A stretch of 64,000 bases of DNA from Calothrix sp. FI2-JRJ7 (GCA_019359675.1 JAHHGX010000081.1:62001-126000); one strand, 5' to 3'; shown: positions 17,728 through 27,391, counted from the stretch's first letter. Numbers and translations: made by a program. The notes: generated by a model from the letters alone, not told the origin.

Positions 17728-18216
17728 CTAATCAAACTCGGTGACTAGCATTTGCCATTCGGTGATAATGTTTGTGGGTATTTTGATTTGAGTGTCTGAA
17801 CCTGATAGTGGGAGATTCAGTTTTAAAGATTTGGTTGTTGGCAGTTGATTTAATATGGCTGTGAATTTATATTCTCCTACATTCGGCGCCGGTGAACCGG
17901 ATGCATAAACATCTGGTGCAGTTAATAGTAACCCATGTGCTGTCATGACTTCTAATGGCTGCGGATGCTCAAATTTTACTATACTTGGAAAACCTACTAG
18001 TCGAAGATTGATGTCGGACGAGGCGCCGGGATTCTTAACTTTGTATAATATAATTTGCCATGCATGTCCTGTTTCGTCTTTAATTGATGCTTGTGAATGA
18101 TAGCGCATTACTCCCGGTGATTCTTGGTGCTGACGAAGTAATGCGGTGGCACTTGGTGCAAAACCAAATGTTAACGTCAATAACGTCAAAAAATATACTA
18201 GAAGTTTTTGTGGCAT
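17728..18216 (-). CDS. DUF3122 family exported protein
   Basis: About 162 residues from the ATG at 18216; an in-frame GTG at 18234 would add six. The N-terminus is a signal peptide (KLLVYFLTLLTLTFGFAPSATA). The mature protein is a compact beta-rich domain (DETGHAWQIILYKV, NLRLVGFPSIVKF, PNVGEYKFTAIL) that fits DUF3122, a family I know only from cyanobacteria. Probably periplasmic or thylakoid-lumenal. No biochemical function is known to me. It stands apart from the downstream DUF928 operon, with 115 bases between. Confidence 0.75.
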   Translation of the reverse strand: MPQKLLVYFLTLLTLTFGFAPSATALLRQHQESPGVMRYHSQASIKDETGHAWQIILYKVKNPGASSDINLRLVGFPSIVKFEHPQPLEVMTAHGLLLTAPDVYASGSPAPNVGEYKFTAILNQLPTTKSLKLNLPLSGSDTQIKIPTNIITEWQMLVTEFD

Positions 18217-18331
18217 TTTTGTCAGAGTTGGCACAATAACAAATTTAGGCGTTAGTTATATCTCTATAAATAACGCATGAAACTTGTTATTCGCAGCATC
18301 TAAAACCACCATCAGCATACGTAAGGAAAAT

Positions 18332-19141
18332 TTAATGTTGCTTGCTTAATCTATGGTAACTATTTGGGTCATCTGAAATTATTCGCATTTCGGTAATTTC
18401 ATCTAAACCGATGTTAGTAAGCAAGTTTTTCCAATCGGTTTGAATGGTAGTATTTTGAGGGTTTTGTTGTTTTAGCTGTATGAGCGTTGCCAAAGCTTGA
18501 TGCCATATACCGTTTTGAGCATATATGGCAAATCTTTGCAATGGTTGCGCTGTTTGTAGCTGTTGATCAATTGCTGCTGCAAGGTTAACTCGGCTAACTA
18601 CACCTTCAACGTAAACTGGAGGTGATTGCTTTTCTTGGTTACAATATACAGAAAGAAACCAACGGTATTGCTTATTAACTTCTAATGCTGGAATGTTTGC
18701 TGGAACTTTTATATTGATTATTCCAGGTTGTTTGGGTAGAGATATCTCTTTTTTATAAACTGGACTTGATTTTTCATTCAGAAGCACAAATTCTGTTGGA
18801 TACCCAGAACTTTTGGTATATGGAAGGTAAAACCAAAAGGTCGGACGTTCATCTGTTGTTAACCCCCACACGTTTTTTACCGTCGCTGGTTCTTCGGTTT
18901 CTGGCATTAAAGCGGTGAGTTTAGGAGTCGTCGAAGGACATGTATCACGACGACCACCCCCTGTGCGACGTCCTCCTGGTGGTGTTCCTTCTGGCAACTT
19001 TGGACGCACAAATTCTTTATTTGCACTATGAAGAACTTGTTTTGATGATACAGACAATATCGACTTTATCTCAGTTGCTTGACTACTGCACGCAAAAGCT
19101 AATGCTACAAATATTATTTGTGATTGTAAAAAAAGTTTCAT
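18332..19141 (-). CDS. DUF928 family secreted protein
   Basis: About 269 residues from the ATG at 19141, which has a TAGGTG motif upstream. Signal peptide (LFLQSQIIFVALAFACSS), then a Gly/Arg-rich patch GGRRTGGGRRDTC, then the conserved DUF928 core (CPSTTPKLTALMPE, PTFWFYLPYT, YRWFLSVYCN, VEGVVSRV) and a helical C-terminus with WHQALATL. DUF928 proteins are known to me as frequent neighbours of CHAT/CHASE2 and TPR-CHAT genes in cyanobacteria. It starts 22 bases after the CHAT/CHASE2 stop, so it is the last gene of that operon. Likely periplasmic partner; role unknown. Confidence 0.8.
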   Translation of the reverse strand: MKLFLQSQIIFVALAFACSSQATEIKSILSVSSKQVLHSANKEFVRPKLPEGTPPGGRRTGGGRRDTCPSTTPKLTALMPETEEPATVKNVWGLTTDERPTFWFYLPYTKSSGYPTEFVLLNEKSSPVYKKEISLPKQPGIINIKVPANIPALEVNKQYRWFLSVYCNQEKQSPPVYVEGVVSRVNLAAAIDQQLQTAQPLQRFAIYAQNGIWHQALATLIQLKQQNPQNTTIQTDWKNLLTNIGLDEITEMRIISDDPNSYHRLSKQH

Positions 19142-19163
19142 ATTCACACCTACGGCAAAATAG

Positions 19164-21527
19164 CTAAAACCTAATGCTCTTTATTATCAAAGCCGTTCCA
19201 CTTAATGCTATTACACTTGGTACTAACGGCGCCCAATAACTCTCACTGAGGAACCCAAAACACACCATATAAACTATTCCAGCCGCTGTCATGATAGTGA
19301 TTATCAATCGCATTCTTTGTTTACGCAATCGTAGCGTAAAAACTCCTCCTACTAAAGATGAACTGAATATCCAAATTATCTCATGTATAGGCACCAAAGT
19401 TTGTAGTAAAGAACGATTATCAAGAACATGGCTAAGAATTTGACTTAGCATATGTGCGTGAATTACCACTCCTGACTTTTGTGTATTTGGGTCACTACCT
19501 AATGGTGTTGGTAAATAATCTTGTAAATCTCCTTTGGCAACAACTCCAATAAGTACAATTTTATCCTTGAAAGAACTTGGGTTGACCTGAGAGGTTAAAA
19601 TTTCTGTCAGCGATACTTTTTCAGATAGTTTATCACTCGCGCGCCAGTTAAGCAAAACTTGTCCACCACTTGCGTCGATATTTTGATATCCTCCACTATA
19701 ACGAGTCAAGGGTTGGAAAGTCGCTTTGTCAATTTTGAGTGTATTATCAGCAGGGTTTATGGTAACTTCCTTAATACCTCTAAATTTAAAATATTCAAAC
19801 GCTAACTGTAAGCTTAAAGAATACTCTGCTCTACATAGCGAGTTAGGTTCTTGCTTCATAAACAAAAGATGGCGCCTAATTATACCATCTTCGTCTCGAA
19901 TAAAATCACTAAATCCCAAACGGTCGCGAATGTGTTGAGAAGGGATTTCTGGTGGTGGTGCTATACCTTTACTATTGGCGCCAATATAACTACCTTTACA
20001 TATAGTAATTAAATTTCTTGTTTGCTGAAGACGCTTTGTTAACTCTGGGTCTTCAGATTTAAAGTCGCGGTATATATCTAAACCAATTACAGAGGGTTGA
20101 TACTGTTCTAATTTTTCTAAAAGTATGTTTAATGATTTATCTGAGATTGAAGTCCCCTTTAGAGACTCACCTTTGCGACGCTGTTCTGCTAAGTCATTAT
20201 CATCTATTGTCACCATTATTATACGATTATCGGGTTGTTCTTTAACAACTAAAGAGCGTAACCACAGCATTTGGTCGAATATTTTTAACTCTGTAGTCTC
20301 AAATAACCCAAACAATCGCATTAATATTAATACGGATGTAACTAAACTAACAATTATAGTAAAGTAGATTTTAGTTCGATAATTATAAAAACGATTTGAC
20401 GGCACCGATATCTTATTGTTATTACTTATTTCTGTAGATGTCGTGATATTATTTAAAAGCTGGCGCCAATTTAAAGGTATCTGTATCGGATTACTTTGGC
20501 AAATCATTGGCAGCCAAGTGCAATTCGGAAATGTATCTTCAAGTCCCTGTAATCTTTCTCTCGCAAGACGTACAGCAAGATAAAATTCTGCCCCATTCGC
20601 AAATTCATTTAAAAAATACTTTAAAAATTCGCTAGCAATTTTGTCAGGAACAGGTTCACGCATAAAAATGATTTCAGGTATTTGTAAACAAGAAAGTTCT
20701 CTTGCTAAACCCAAACCATCACAAGAATTAAATATTGCTAATTGTAATCCACGGGCAACAGCTTTTTGAAGCGCATACCGCAATTCTGTCATACTCAAAC
20801 TGTCGGTTTGATTTAAATAGATTTTGCCGCTTTCGTCCGACTGCGTTAAACTGTGTCCAGCAAAAAATAATATATCCCAATTATTATCCCATAACTGGTC
20901 ATTCAACTCCTGGCGCCTTGGTTCAACTAAAAAAGTAATATCCTTGTCGGGTATTCGTTCGAGTATGTTTCTATCTGCTTGAGTATCAATACCTCTACTA
21001 TCACCAACTATTGCTAAAATCTTAACCCTCGAATTGGTATGATGAATGATATCGCTGCGTTCGTAGTTGGGAGATGAAACTGCTATTTCTGATGAAGTGT
21101 AGCGTTCTAACAAGTCCCAAGCGTGCCAAGGCAAACGTAGTAATGTACTATTATCTGTTTGTAGTATAACTCTAATATTATCTGTACTATCGAGACGTTC
21201 CAACCATTTTTCTCGTAGTGGACGGAAGGAATCAGATTGTAACCAAGAATTAAAGTTTGTGCGGAGAATTTGAGCAGTTGTTTGACAATCAGCAGTTATG
21301 GATACATTCGTCACCTGTACTTTATCAGCAGACAAACGAAACGCACTACCTAAACGTCGGTAATTTGAACGCCAATGATTATAGTACATTAATAATTGCG
21401 GCGCCGCTGGTAATCTACCCATAATTTCGATATCAGGTAGTCTACCTTCAGTCCCAATTTGTAACGTTACAGTAAATCCGATATCGAAACTGCCGTCACC
21501 AAATTTTAAAACAACTAGCTTGCCCAT
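19164..21527 (-). CDS. CHAT domain - CHASE2 domain membrane protein
   Basis: 787 residues. The N-terminal 340 form a CHAT (caspase-HetF-related) domain with the catalytic pair intact: His225 in FFAGHSL and Cys269 in IFNSCDG. A membrane helix near 385-410 leads into an extracytoplasmic CHASE2 sensor domain (VMVTIDDND-like strand, VIGLDIYRDF, GYQNIDASGGQVLLNWR), followed by about three C-terminal helices. This suggests a transmembrane sensor that controls a cytoplasmic caspase-like protease. It lies between DUF1822 (39 bases upstream) and DUF928 (22 bases downstream) on the same strand, a trio I recognise as recurrent in cyanobacteria. Signal and protease target unknown. Confidence 0.85.
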   Translation of the reverse strand: MGKLVVLKFGDGSFDIGFTVTLQIGTEGRLPDIEIMGRLPAAPQLLMYYNHWRSNYRRLGSAFRLSADKVQVTNVSITADCQTTAQILRTNFNSWLQSDSFRPLREKWLERLDSTDNIRVILQTDNSTLLRLPWHAWDLLERYTSSEIAVSSPNYERSDIIHHTNSRVKILAIVGDSRGIDTQADRNILERIPDKDITFLVEPRRQELNDQLWDNNWDILFFAGHSLTQSDESGKIYLNQTDSLSMTELRYALQKAVARGLQLAIFNSCDGLGLARELSCLQIPEIIFMREPVPDKIASEFLKYFLNEFANGAEFYLAVRLARERLQGLEDTFPNCTWLPMICQSNPIQIPLNWRQLLNNITTSTEISNNNKISVPSNRFYNYRTKIYFTIIVSLVTSVLILMRLFGLFETTELKIFDQMLWLRSLVVKEQPDNRIIMVTIDDNDLAEQRRKGESLKGTSISDKSLNILLEKLEQYQPSVIGLDIYRDFKSEDPELTKRLQQTRNLITICKGSYIGANSKGIAPPPEIPSQHIRDRLGFSDFIRDEDGIIRRHLLFMKQEPNSLCRAEYSLSLQLAFEYFKFRGIKEVTINPADNTLKIDKATFQPLTRYSGGYQNIDASGGQVLLNWRASDKLSEKVSLTEILTSQVNPSSFKDKIVLIGVVAKGDLQDYLPTPLGSDPNTQKSGVVIHAHMLSQILSHVLDNRSLLQTLVPIHEIIWIFSSSLVGGVFTLRLRKQRMRLIITIMTAAGIVYMVCFGFLSESYWAPLVPSVIALSGTALIIKSIRF

Positions 21528-21566
21528 ATGAAAAAGTGTGAAGTCCCAAATTTGGTAGTATACGAA

Positions 21567-22514
21567 CTAAATTACAAAATGTTCGGTAATATAAGCTCCA
21601 TCATGTCCTACCCTTACACTAAACCTTTCTCCAACTTCACCACTAAACTGTAACTGAATGTAATTATCGGCACTTCGCGATTGAGCTTCTAAGAATAAAT
21701 TTAGAGACTCATCCAATACAGATAATACAATAGACGGCTGTAGATAGACGGCGCCTGTAGGATGCAATTGCAGACGTACACTAGTTTTTAACTCTGTTTG
21801 AGGTATAATTTCCACTATTAATATTACGGGTTGATTGGCAATTTGAATTCCCAAATCGAATAACTTTGCCCGTCTAATCGTTGGCGCAAGAGTCTCTTTT
21901 ATTACTGTATCACCACTAATAGCTTCCACACTACGAAATACATACGCAGGTCGAAGTTCAAGATTTTCGAGTAAAGACTCAACAGTTTGCCAACCATATT
22001 CAACCACACCAGACACCCATCGACTCAAACTAACTAAAGTTGATTCAGCTAATTTCTGCCGCTCAAGATGTTCTGCTAAATCTTCCAATGGCAACAACTC
22101 CTCGTAATGCAGTACTGAAGTACTGCAAAACTTCACAAACCCCATCACTTTAGCTTCCTCCAAACACTCATCAATCACCACCACAACATAAGCTACACGT
22201 GTACCCCAACTTTCAGGAGGGATGTAACAAAAATCCTCATTTATGGAAGCAGGACGACATTCAATTTTACCAACTCCAGGCACATCCAAATCAGCAACAT
22301 CCATAGATAACCGCATAACTGGATTCCAAGAGTCAGCAACATTAACGTCAGTTGACACACCCATTAAATTAAGGTAGTAGCTCACAGTCAACACTGAAAG
22401 TGTATTCAAAAGAACTTTTTCGGCTTTTTCGCGAGTTGGTTGCAGTTGAGCAAAACTCCGTGCTGTAAAAATCGCAGTTTCAGATATTGGCAACGGCAAA
22501 GCATTGCATGTCAT
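21567..22514 (-). CDS. DUF1822 family protein
   Basis: About 315 residues from the ATG at 22514 (MTCNALPLPISETA), which has an AGGAG ribosome-binding site six bases upstream; the frame is open further, into a pseudogene, but that extension is unlikely. The pattern of AEKVLLNTLSVLTVSYYLNL, GVSTDVNVADSWNP and WGTRVAYVVVVID fits DUF1822, a cyanobacterial family usually found beside CHAT and CHASE2 proteins. No membrane segment, so cytoplasmic. It is the first gene of the DUF1822 - CHAT/CHASE2 - DUF928 operon. It may act as an adaptor for the CHAT protein; function not established. Confidence 0.82.
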   Translation of the reverse strand: MTCNALPLPISETAIFTARSFAQLQPTREKAEKVLLNTLSVLTVSYYLNLMGVSTDVNVADSWNPVMRLSMDVADLDVPGVGKIECRPASINEDFCYIPPESWGTRVAYVVVVIDECLEEAKVMGFVKFCSTSVLHYEELLPLEDLAEHLERQKLAESTLVSLSRWVSGVVEYGWQTVESLLENLELRPAYVFRSVEAISGDTVIKETLAPTIRRAKLFDLGIQIANQPVILIVEIIPQTELKTSVRLQLHPTGAVYLQPSIVLSVLDESLNLFLEAQSRSADNYIQLQFSGEVGERFSVRVGHDGAYITEHFVI

Positions 22515-22593
22515 ATTTACTCCTAGACGGTAAATGCTGCTATTCACATATCTGCTAATTTTAAAGATATTACGCACGATATCTATAAAATTC

Positions 22594-24110
22594 TCAAGAA
22601 CCAGCAACTTCACCACTATACGGCAGTAATATACTAAACTCGGTGCCTAATCTCAATAGTGATGTAAAAAACAACTGTCTGCTATGCTGCATTATCATTT
22701 GATGGTTAATCGATAACCTTAAACCCGTTCCTTGTCCTACAGGTTTTAGTGTAAAAAATAATGCGCTAAATACCTGGTTAAAACGGTTTTGCGCTTCGGT
22801 ATAATTACTAGGTGCGACTGGCGCCTCCTGTTCCCCTATAATTAATTCTAGTTCTGGAATAATATCTATAATCACCTGTCCGTTGGCGCCTAACGCAACT
22901 AGTAACTTATCTTTCCAAACTCTCAACTCTTGGGTACTGAGTGTAAGTAACTGCTGTATTAGTGATTTAAAAGCTTGAGTAAAAGCAGCATAAGGGACTG
23001 TGCGCTGAAATTGGTCCAATTTACCGCTAATGAAAAATCCTCGTTGCTGCACAATAGGTTTATGAATCTCGTGTACCAAAGAAGATTTTCCAATCCCAGA
23101 ATATCCGGACACCAATATAACTTCACTTCTGCTGGTCTTTTTATCTTCTTATCTTCTTTTGTAGTTCGTTCAAAAGCAGCTAATAACGTTTTGACTTCTT
23201 GTTCTCGTCCATACAGTTTTTCTGGAATGAGCAGTTGAGCAGTTTTGTCACTCTCCCCTAATGCAAAATCTCTAATTTCTCCAGTAGTTTTAATATCATC
23301 CAAGCAGCGTTGTAAATCTTTCAATAATCCATTTGCGCTTTGGTAACGGTCTTCTGCGTTTTTAGCCATTAATTTCTCAATTATCGCAGCTAACACACGT
23401 GGTACAGTTGAATTTGTTTGAAGAGACGGCGCCTGTTTAGCAATATGAGAATATATAATAGAGAGCGCATCATCCGATTGAAATGGTAAGTTTCCTGCAA
23501 GCATTTCATAGAAAGTTACCCCTAACGAGTAAAAATCGCTGTGGTAATCAAGCGAACGGTTCATTCGTCCAGTTTGTTCAGGAGATATATACGCTAAAGT
23601 TCCTTCGAGTTGGTTGAGGTTAACGATTTCGAGTGTCTGTTTATCTAAACGTGAAGCGATGCTAAAGTCTGTTAATTTAACTTCGTGCGTATCTAGATTT
23701 AGAATTATGTTTGCTGGTTTGATGTCTTTGTGAATAATGTGGTGTTGATGCAGCTCTCCAAGTGCTTGTGCAAGTTGTACGGCAATACTTAGAAATGAAA
23801 CGAGTGATAATTGATGATTTTCTAGGTAATGCTTGAGACTGATACCACCAAAATCTTCTAAAACCAAAACCACACTATTTTGATAGTTCTCTAAACTTAT
23901 AGCTCTAACAACCGTGGGCAAGTCTAGACTTTCAATAATACTGTACTCGTGCTTTAACCGTGCTACTTGCTCAAGCGAAGGATATTCAGCTTTGAGTACC
24001 TTGAGGATTACTCGTCTAGATTCCGACACCCCTCGGTAAATGATTGAATTTAAACCTTCATGAATTAATTCTGTAATTTCATAACCGAGTATCATCGACT
24101 GCATCATCAT
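22594..24110 (-). pseudogene. wrecked giant Ser/Thr protein kinase - ATPase - histidine kinase
   Basis: It starts with a good Ser/Thr kinase domain (HKDIKPANI catalytic loop, TDFSIA in the DFG position, and an SPEQTGR activation segment), then a linker KLYGREQEVKTLLAAFER. Near 23130 a frameshift moves the AAA-type ATPase (SGYSGIGKSSLV Walker A) into another frame. The ATPase then jumps straight into the tail of a histidine kinase (KPVGQGTGLRLSINHQ). GAF and dimerisation regions, normally about 1,000 residues, are missing. Intact relatives in Nostocales are about 1,800 residues. One frameshift plus one large internal deletion make this a pseudogene, though the kinase domain alone could still be translated (22959-24110). 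Confidence 0.85.
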
Positions 24111-24240
24111 CTCCTGGGAAATCTAACTAACTATCACTGTCTCTATATTTCCCACTGGCAAAACAAATATAACCAATTGAATCAAAATAAAATTCTACTC
24201 TTGACAAAACAACTTTATTGTGATACACATAGGCATCTTG

Positions 24241-24400
24241 CCTGTGCGGTCATCTGTATAAAAATTTCGTTAATTACACAGATTCATTCTATTAAATAGC
24301 GCTTTTTTTGCGTTCACGGAGTGTCTCCGGAGGAGAATAATACGTAATTTTAAAAATAAAAGTAATAATATTTGCCTGGTGCTAGCATTTTTACCACAGC
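24241..24400. repeat. 160-bp dispersed repeat, copy A
   Basis: It runs from CCTGTGCGGTCAT through TTAAATAGCGCTTTTTTTGC and ends in TTTTTACCACAG. It aligns with 25471-25630 at an offset of about 1,230 bases with a few differences, in the same orientation. The two copies flank the YdeI-like gene. Confidence 0.8.
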
Positions 24401-24426
24401 GACTTCTAGGACACAGAGAGAAGAAT

Positions 24427-25011
24427 TTATTGCGACAAAGGATTTTTATTTTGTGCTGCTGCATTTACTGTTTGCTCAATCCGCTTTAATCTTGTTTCTA
24501 GGCGCCTAGCAGATGTAACCCATAACAGGATATTCTTTTTAGAAGTGCTGCTAAATCCTTGGAAATTCTGGAATGCTATCTCGTTTGCTTGCAAAGCTAA
24601 TTGTAAATCATCTGGAATAATCAACGCTTCGATAGCATCTAAGGTAGTCCAGGAACCATCGAGTTTTGCTGCTTCAATTTTAATTAAACCAGCTTCGGTC
24701 ATTAAACCTTGTTCGATAAGTTCTTCTATATATTGTTTATTTAGCTTTGACCAAACGCTTTTGGGTTTGCGAGGTGTAAATATTTGCATGTAACGTTCTG
24801 CATCTAAGGATTTAACTTTACTATCAATCCAGCCAAAACACAAAGCTTCTTTTACAGCTTCGCTATATTTTACACTTGGTTTACCGCTTTTAACTTTGTA
24901 ATAAATAAGCCAAATTCTAATACAAGTACTGTGGTTTTCTCTAAGCCATTGGCGCCATTCTTGACGTGATGAAGCATAAACCGATTTTAGCGTATCTTCA
25001 AATTTTGGCAT
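24427..25011 (-). CDS. YdeI/OmpD-associated family protein
   Basis: 194 residues from the ATG at 25011. Conserved features are EWRQWLRENH, the VKYSEAVKEALCFGWIDS block, FTPRKPKSVWSKLN and the C-terminal FQGFSSTSKKNILLWV. This matches the YdeI/OmpD-associated (OmdA) family, which has been linked to protection from peptides and stress in other bacteria but whose biochemical role is unclear. Cytoplasmic, no catalytic motif certain. It is bounded on both sides by direct 160-bp repeats, so it may have arrived, or be lost, as a unit. Confidence 0.8.
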   Translation of the reverse strand: MPKFEDTLKSVYASSRQEWRQWLRENHSTCIRIWLIYYKVKSGKPSVKYSEAVKEALCFGWIDSKVKSLDAERYMQIFTPRKPKSVWSKLNKQYIEELIEQGLMTEAGLIKIEAAKLDGSWTTLDAIEALIIPDDLQLALQANEIAFQNFQGFSSTSKKNILLWVTSARRLETRLKRIEQTVNAAAQNKNPLSQ

Positions 25012-25186
25012 TGTCAATTTTATTTCAACCTAAAGATAGATGTAATTTTATTTTTTTTTTGTAAAATTATTAGAAGAATTCGGTTTTTGATTAATCTCTT
25101 ACTCAATACCCGTTTTTGTTGCGCTCACTGTGTTAGGCTTTGAAAGCTTTTGTCAAGTTGACTTAACCTACTGGTGTTATTGTGAG

Positions 25187-25330
25187 TTAAGTCTGACTGT
25201 TAACTATTTCGGCTAAGTAAGTTTTAAGTTTGTCTGCCTGTTTTTGTGGAAACGGCTGTTTATCAAGGAAAAGAACAGCTATGTATTGTGCATCTAATTT
25301 GAAAACGAATTGTAATTGTTTACTGAGTTA
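25187..25330 (-). pseudogene. short 3' remnant of an unidentified gene
   Basis: The minus strand has an open frame ending in TAA that reads QLQFVFKLDAQYIAVLFLD and then KQPFPQKQADKLKTYLAE. It looks protein-like, but a TAA a few codons upstream leaves it without a start. The rest of 25012-25470 holds no gene that I can support. Confidence 0.3.
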
Positions 25331-25470
25331 TGTTATTTTACTCCGGCGCCGGACTAATTTACATAGATGTTCGATGAAAAATGCAGAAGCTCACATCTCA
25401 TACTTCTGTTAAAAATAAGCTTTTTTACTCTTTTCTCTGTGCCCTCTGCGTCTCTATGGTAAAATAAACA

Positions 25471-25630
25471 CCTGTGCGGTCATATGTATTAAAAAATAGC
25501 TAATTACACACATCTATCCTATTAAATAGCGCTTTTTTTGCGTTAACGCAGTTTGCCCGGAGGGCAAATAATACGTAATTTTTAAAGATAAAAGTAATAA
25601 TATTTGCCTGCTGCTAGGATTTTTACCACA
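25471..25630. repeat. 160-bp dispersed repeat, copy B
   Basis: Second copy of 24241-24400. It continues into an ACCACAGAGACGCAGAGACG stretch and a CGCAGTATCCCGCAGGGAAT hairpin-like piece, which belong to a widespread family of cyanobacterial intergenic repeats (also at 26751-26780, 41817-41850 and 63076-63150). Confidence 0.78.
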
Positions 25631-25723
25631 GAGACGCAGAGACGCGTTCACGCAGTATCCCGCAGGGAATTATCGCGTCTGATATTGAACCTGTTGCTCC
25701 AATGACGTTGTAGTTGTTATTTA

Positions 25724-26296
25724 CTATTGATCTAACCAGTTAAGTAGTCCAAGTGAAGTGGCACCTCCTACAAGGTGAGCGCCAATTAAATTGACGTTTG
25801 CCAAAACTACGAAAAGGTCTAGGGGACGAATGGTATTTTCAGGTCTCGTGATTGCCACTCCTTGAGGCACAGCCAGAATTTTCGATAGTGCAGTAATAAC
25901 GGTAACTTCAGATGCTAAAAAAGCTAAAGCTAGTCCTATCAAACTGGCGATTAATCCAATTTCTAATACTTGAACTACATCCTGCTTTCTTGGATGTAAT
26001 TCACGATTTGGGGACTGTAAAAGTTTGTCAAAACGTCTGTAGCGGTTTCCCCAATAAAGTCTAAAACACAGCACTAAAATTCCAATAATACCCAAAAAGA
26101 CTCCAACCTGCATGGCTGAATTAGTCGTTGTTTGGACAGTGGAACTACGGCTAAATATAGCCAAAAACAAAGCCAAGCTAGAAATACTACCTAGTGCTAA
26201 TTGTATCCAGAAGCTAATTGGTCTTACTACTTGAAAAGTAGCTGCAAATCTTTGCTTAGTTGGTATAGGTAAGTATGAATTCAAGTCATTTGACAT
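25724..26296 (-). CDS. DUF3611 family membrane protein
   Basis: 190 residues with four hydrophobic segments (about 27-48, 62-82, 108-132 and 160-180). It begins with a soluble stretch before RPISFWIQLALG and ends GGATSLGLLNWL. The layout and the RPISFW, YWGNRYRRFDKLL and GLIASLIGLALAF segments fit DUF3611, shared by cyanobacteria and plastids. Likely a thylakoid or plasma membrane protein; function unknown to me. It is a single gene: the upstream 570 bases hold a MITE-like element and the downstream side a repeat. Confidence 0.8.
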   Translation of the reverse strand: MSNDLNSYLPIPTKQRFAATFQVVRPISFWIQLALGSISSLALFLAIFSRSSTVQTTTNSAMQVGVFLGIIGILVLCFRLYWGNRYRRFDKLLQSPNRELHPRKQDVVQVLEIGLIASLIGLALAFLASEVTVITALSKILAVPQGVAITRPENTIRPLDLFVVLANVNLIGAHLVGGATSLGLLNWLDQ

Positions 26297-26347
26297 AATA
26301 TTACCTTGGTTGATTTCCTATTGAATGTTTTATGTTAGCTCAATCAG

Positions 26348-26498
26348 TTATACACCTATATAGGACTTACGCTGCATAAACCTGGTTTCTACGCATTCAT
26401 TGTCGCAGACAAATCGTCATTTTTATTACATGCTATCAACGTATATTTTAGGTTTCTAGGTTTTCATGCGTAAGTCCTGCTATATATAGATGTATAAC
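26348..26498. mobile_element. MITE-like element with imperfect terminal inverted repeats
   Basis: The left end (26348-26373) and right end (26468-26498) are inverted copies. They share GTTATACA, CTATAT and AGGACTTACGC and differ by one base and a 5-base insertion. The 151-base element encodes nothing. Its interior (26381-26428) matches the complement of part of the 81-bp element at 43356-43436, so two repeat families are nested. GGACTTACGC-type ends recall cyanobacterial insertion sequences, so a transposase could act on it in trans. Confidence 0.65.
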
Positions 26499-26868
26499 TC
26501 GAACGTTTGTGAATAATTAATTAGCAACCCCCTGTGTCGTTTTATTTGGTATTGCAAAACCTAAGTATTATTCAAAAAATTAGTTAAAGACCTTGATAGA
26601 TATATTCTTTGTTAACAATCAAAGCAGCGTATCCTACCTAGGTGTCAAATATAAACTAAAGTTAAATCAATTAAATCAATCTTTAGAGTGATGTAATAAC
26701 TGACACGTATCTTGGCTAAAATTTATGATGATGCTTCGACTAAAAATGTCTCTAAATGCCTCTGTGACTCTGTGGTAAAAATATTTACCATTAATGGCAT
26801 TCGCATTGATTGATAGTACTTCAAAGAAAGGACTCTTCGTGCTTAATACACAATTTTCGGGTAATATT

Positions 26869-27366
26869 ATGTCCAATAATTTAAGCTACAATCAGGTTTA
26901 TGATGAGATAAACCAGCATAAAGGTAAGTTGCTAACACCTTTTCAGCACAAAACTCTGGTCAAGTATCTACAGACAAATTTGCAGCGAGAATATCGCTGT
27001 CGAATTGAAATAATGCTACTAGCAGATGCAGGTAAATCTCAAACGCAAATCTGCGAAATTGTCGGTTGTTCACAAGAAATGGCAAGTTCTTGGATTGCCA
27101 TTGCAGCAACTGGTTTAGCGCACAAATGGAATTCACGACCAATTGGTAGACCTAAAATTATCAATAATCAGTTTTTAGAACGTTTGCAAGAACTTGTAAA
27201 ACATAGTCCGCACGAATACGGTTATGCATTTGGGTGTTGGACAGCACAATGGTTAAGTAAGCATCTTGCTCAAGAATTTGGCATTCAAGTCAGCGACCGT
27301 CATATTAATCGTTTGCTTAAAAAAATGGGACTTTCGACTAAATCTACTAGTACTGTATGTGATTAA
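26869..27366 (+). CDS. transposase-derived helix-turn-helix protein (IS630-like N-terminal part)
   Basis: 165 residues from the ATG at 26869; an earlier in-frame ATG at 26794 lies inside repeat DNA and is less likely. Two helix-turn-helix units are visible: EIMLLADAGKSQTQICEIVG with CSQEMASSWIA, and a second near YAFGCWTAQWLSKHL with ISDRHINRLLKKMGL-like sequence. This is the DNA-binding half of IS630-type transposases without the DDE catalytic half. Stand-alone versions are common in Nostocales and may be regulators. It ends 25 bases from the CHAT-TPR gene, convergently. DNA binding is likely; the target is unknown. Confidence 0.72.
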   Translation: MSNNLSYNQVYDEINQHKGKLLTPFQHKTLVKYLQTNLQREYRCRIEIMLLADAGKSQTQICEIVGCSQEMASSWIAIAATGLAHKWNSRPIGRPKIINNQFLERLQELVKHSPHEYGYAFGCWTAQWLSKHLAQEFGIQVSDRHINRLLKKMGLSTKSTSTVCD

Positions 27367-27391
27367 TGAAAGAAAATTGCCTGTGGTACAA

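Noticed and set aside
26794-26868. Earlier ATG for the HTH protein
   Set aside because: The added 25 residues are unlike the family and start within a dispersed repeat; the ATG at 26869 fits the known N-terminus MSNNLSYNQV.
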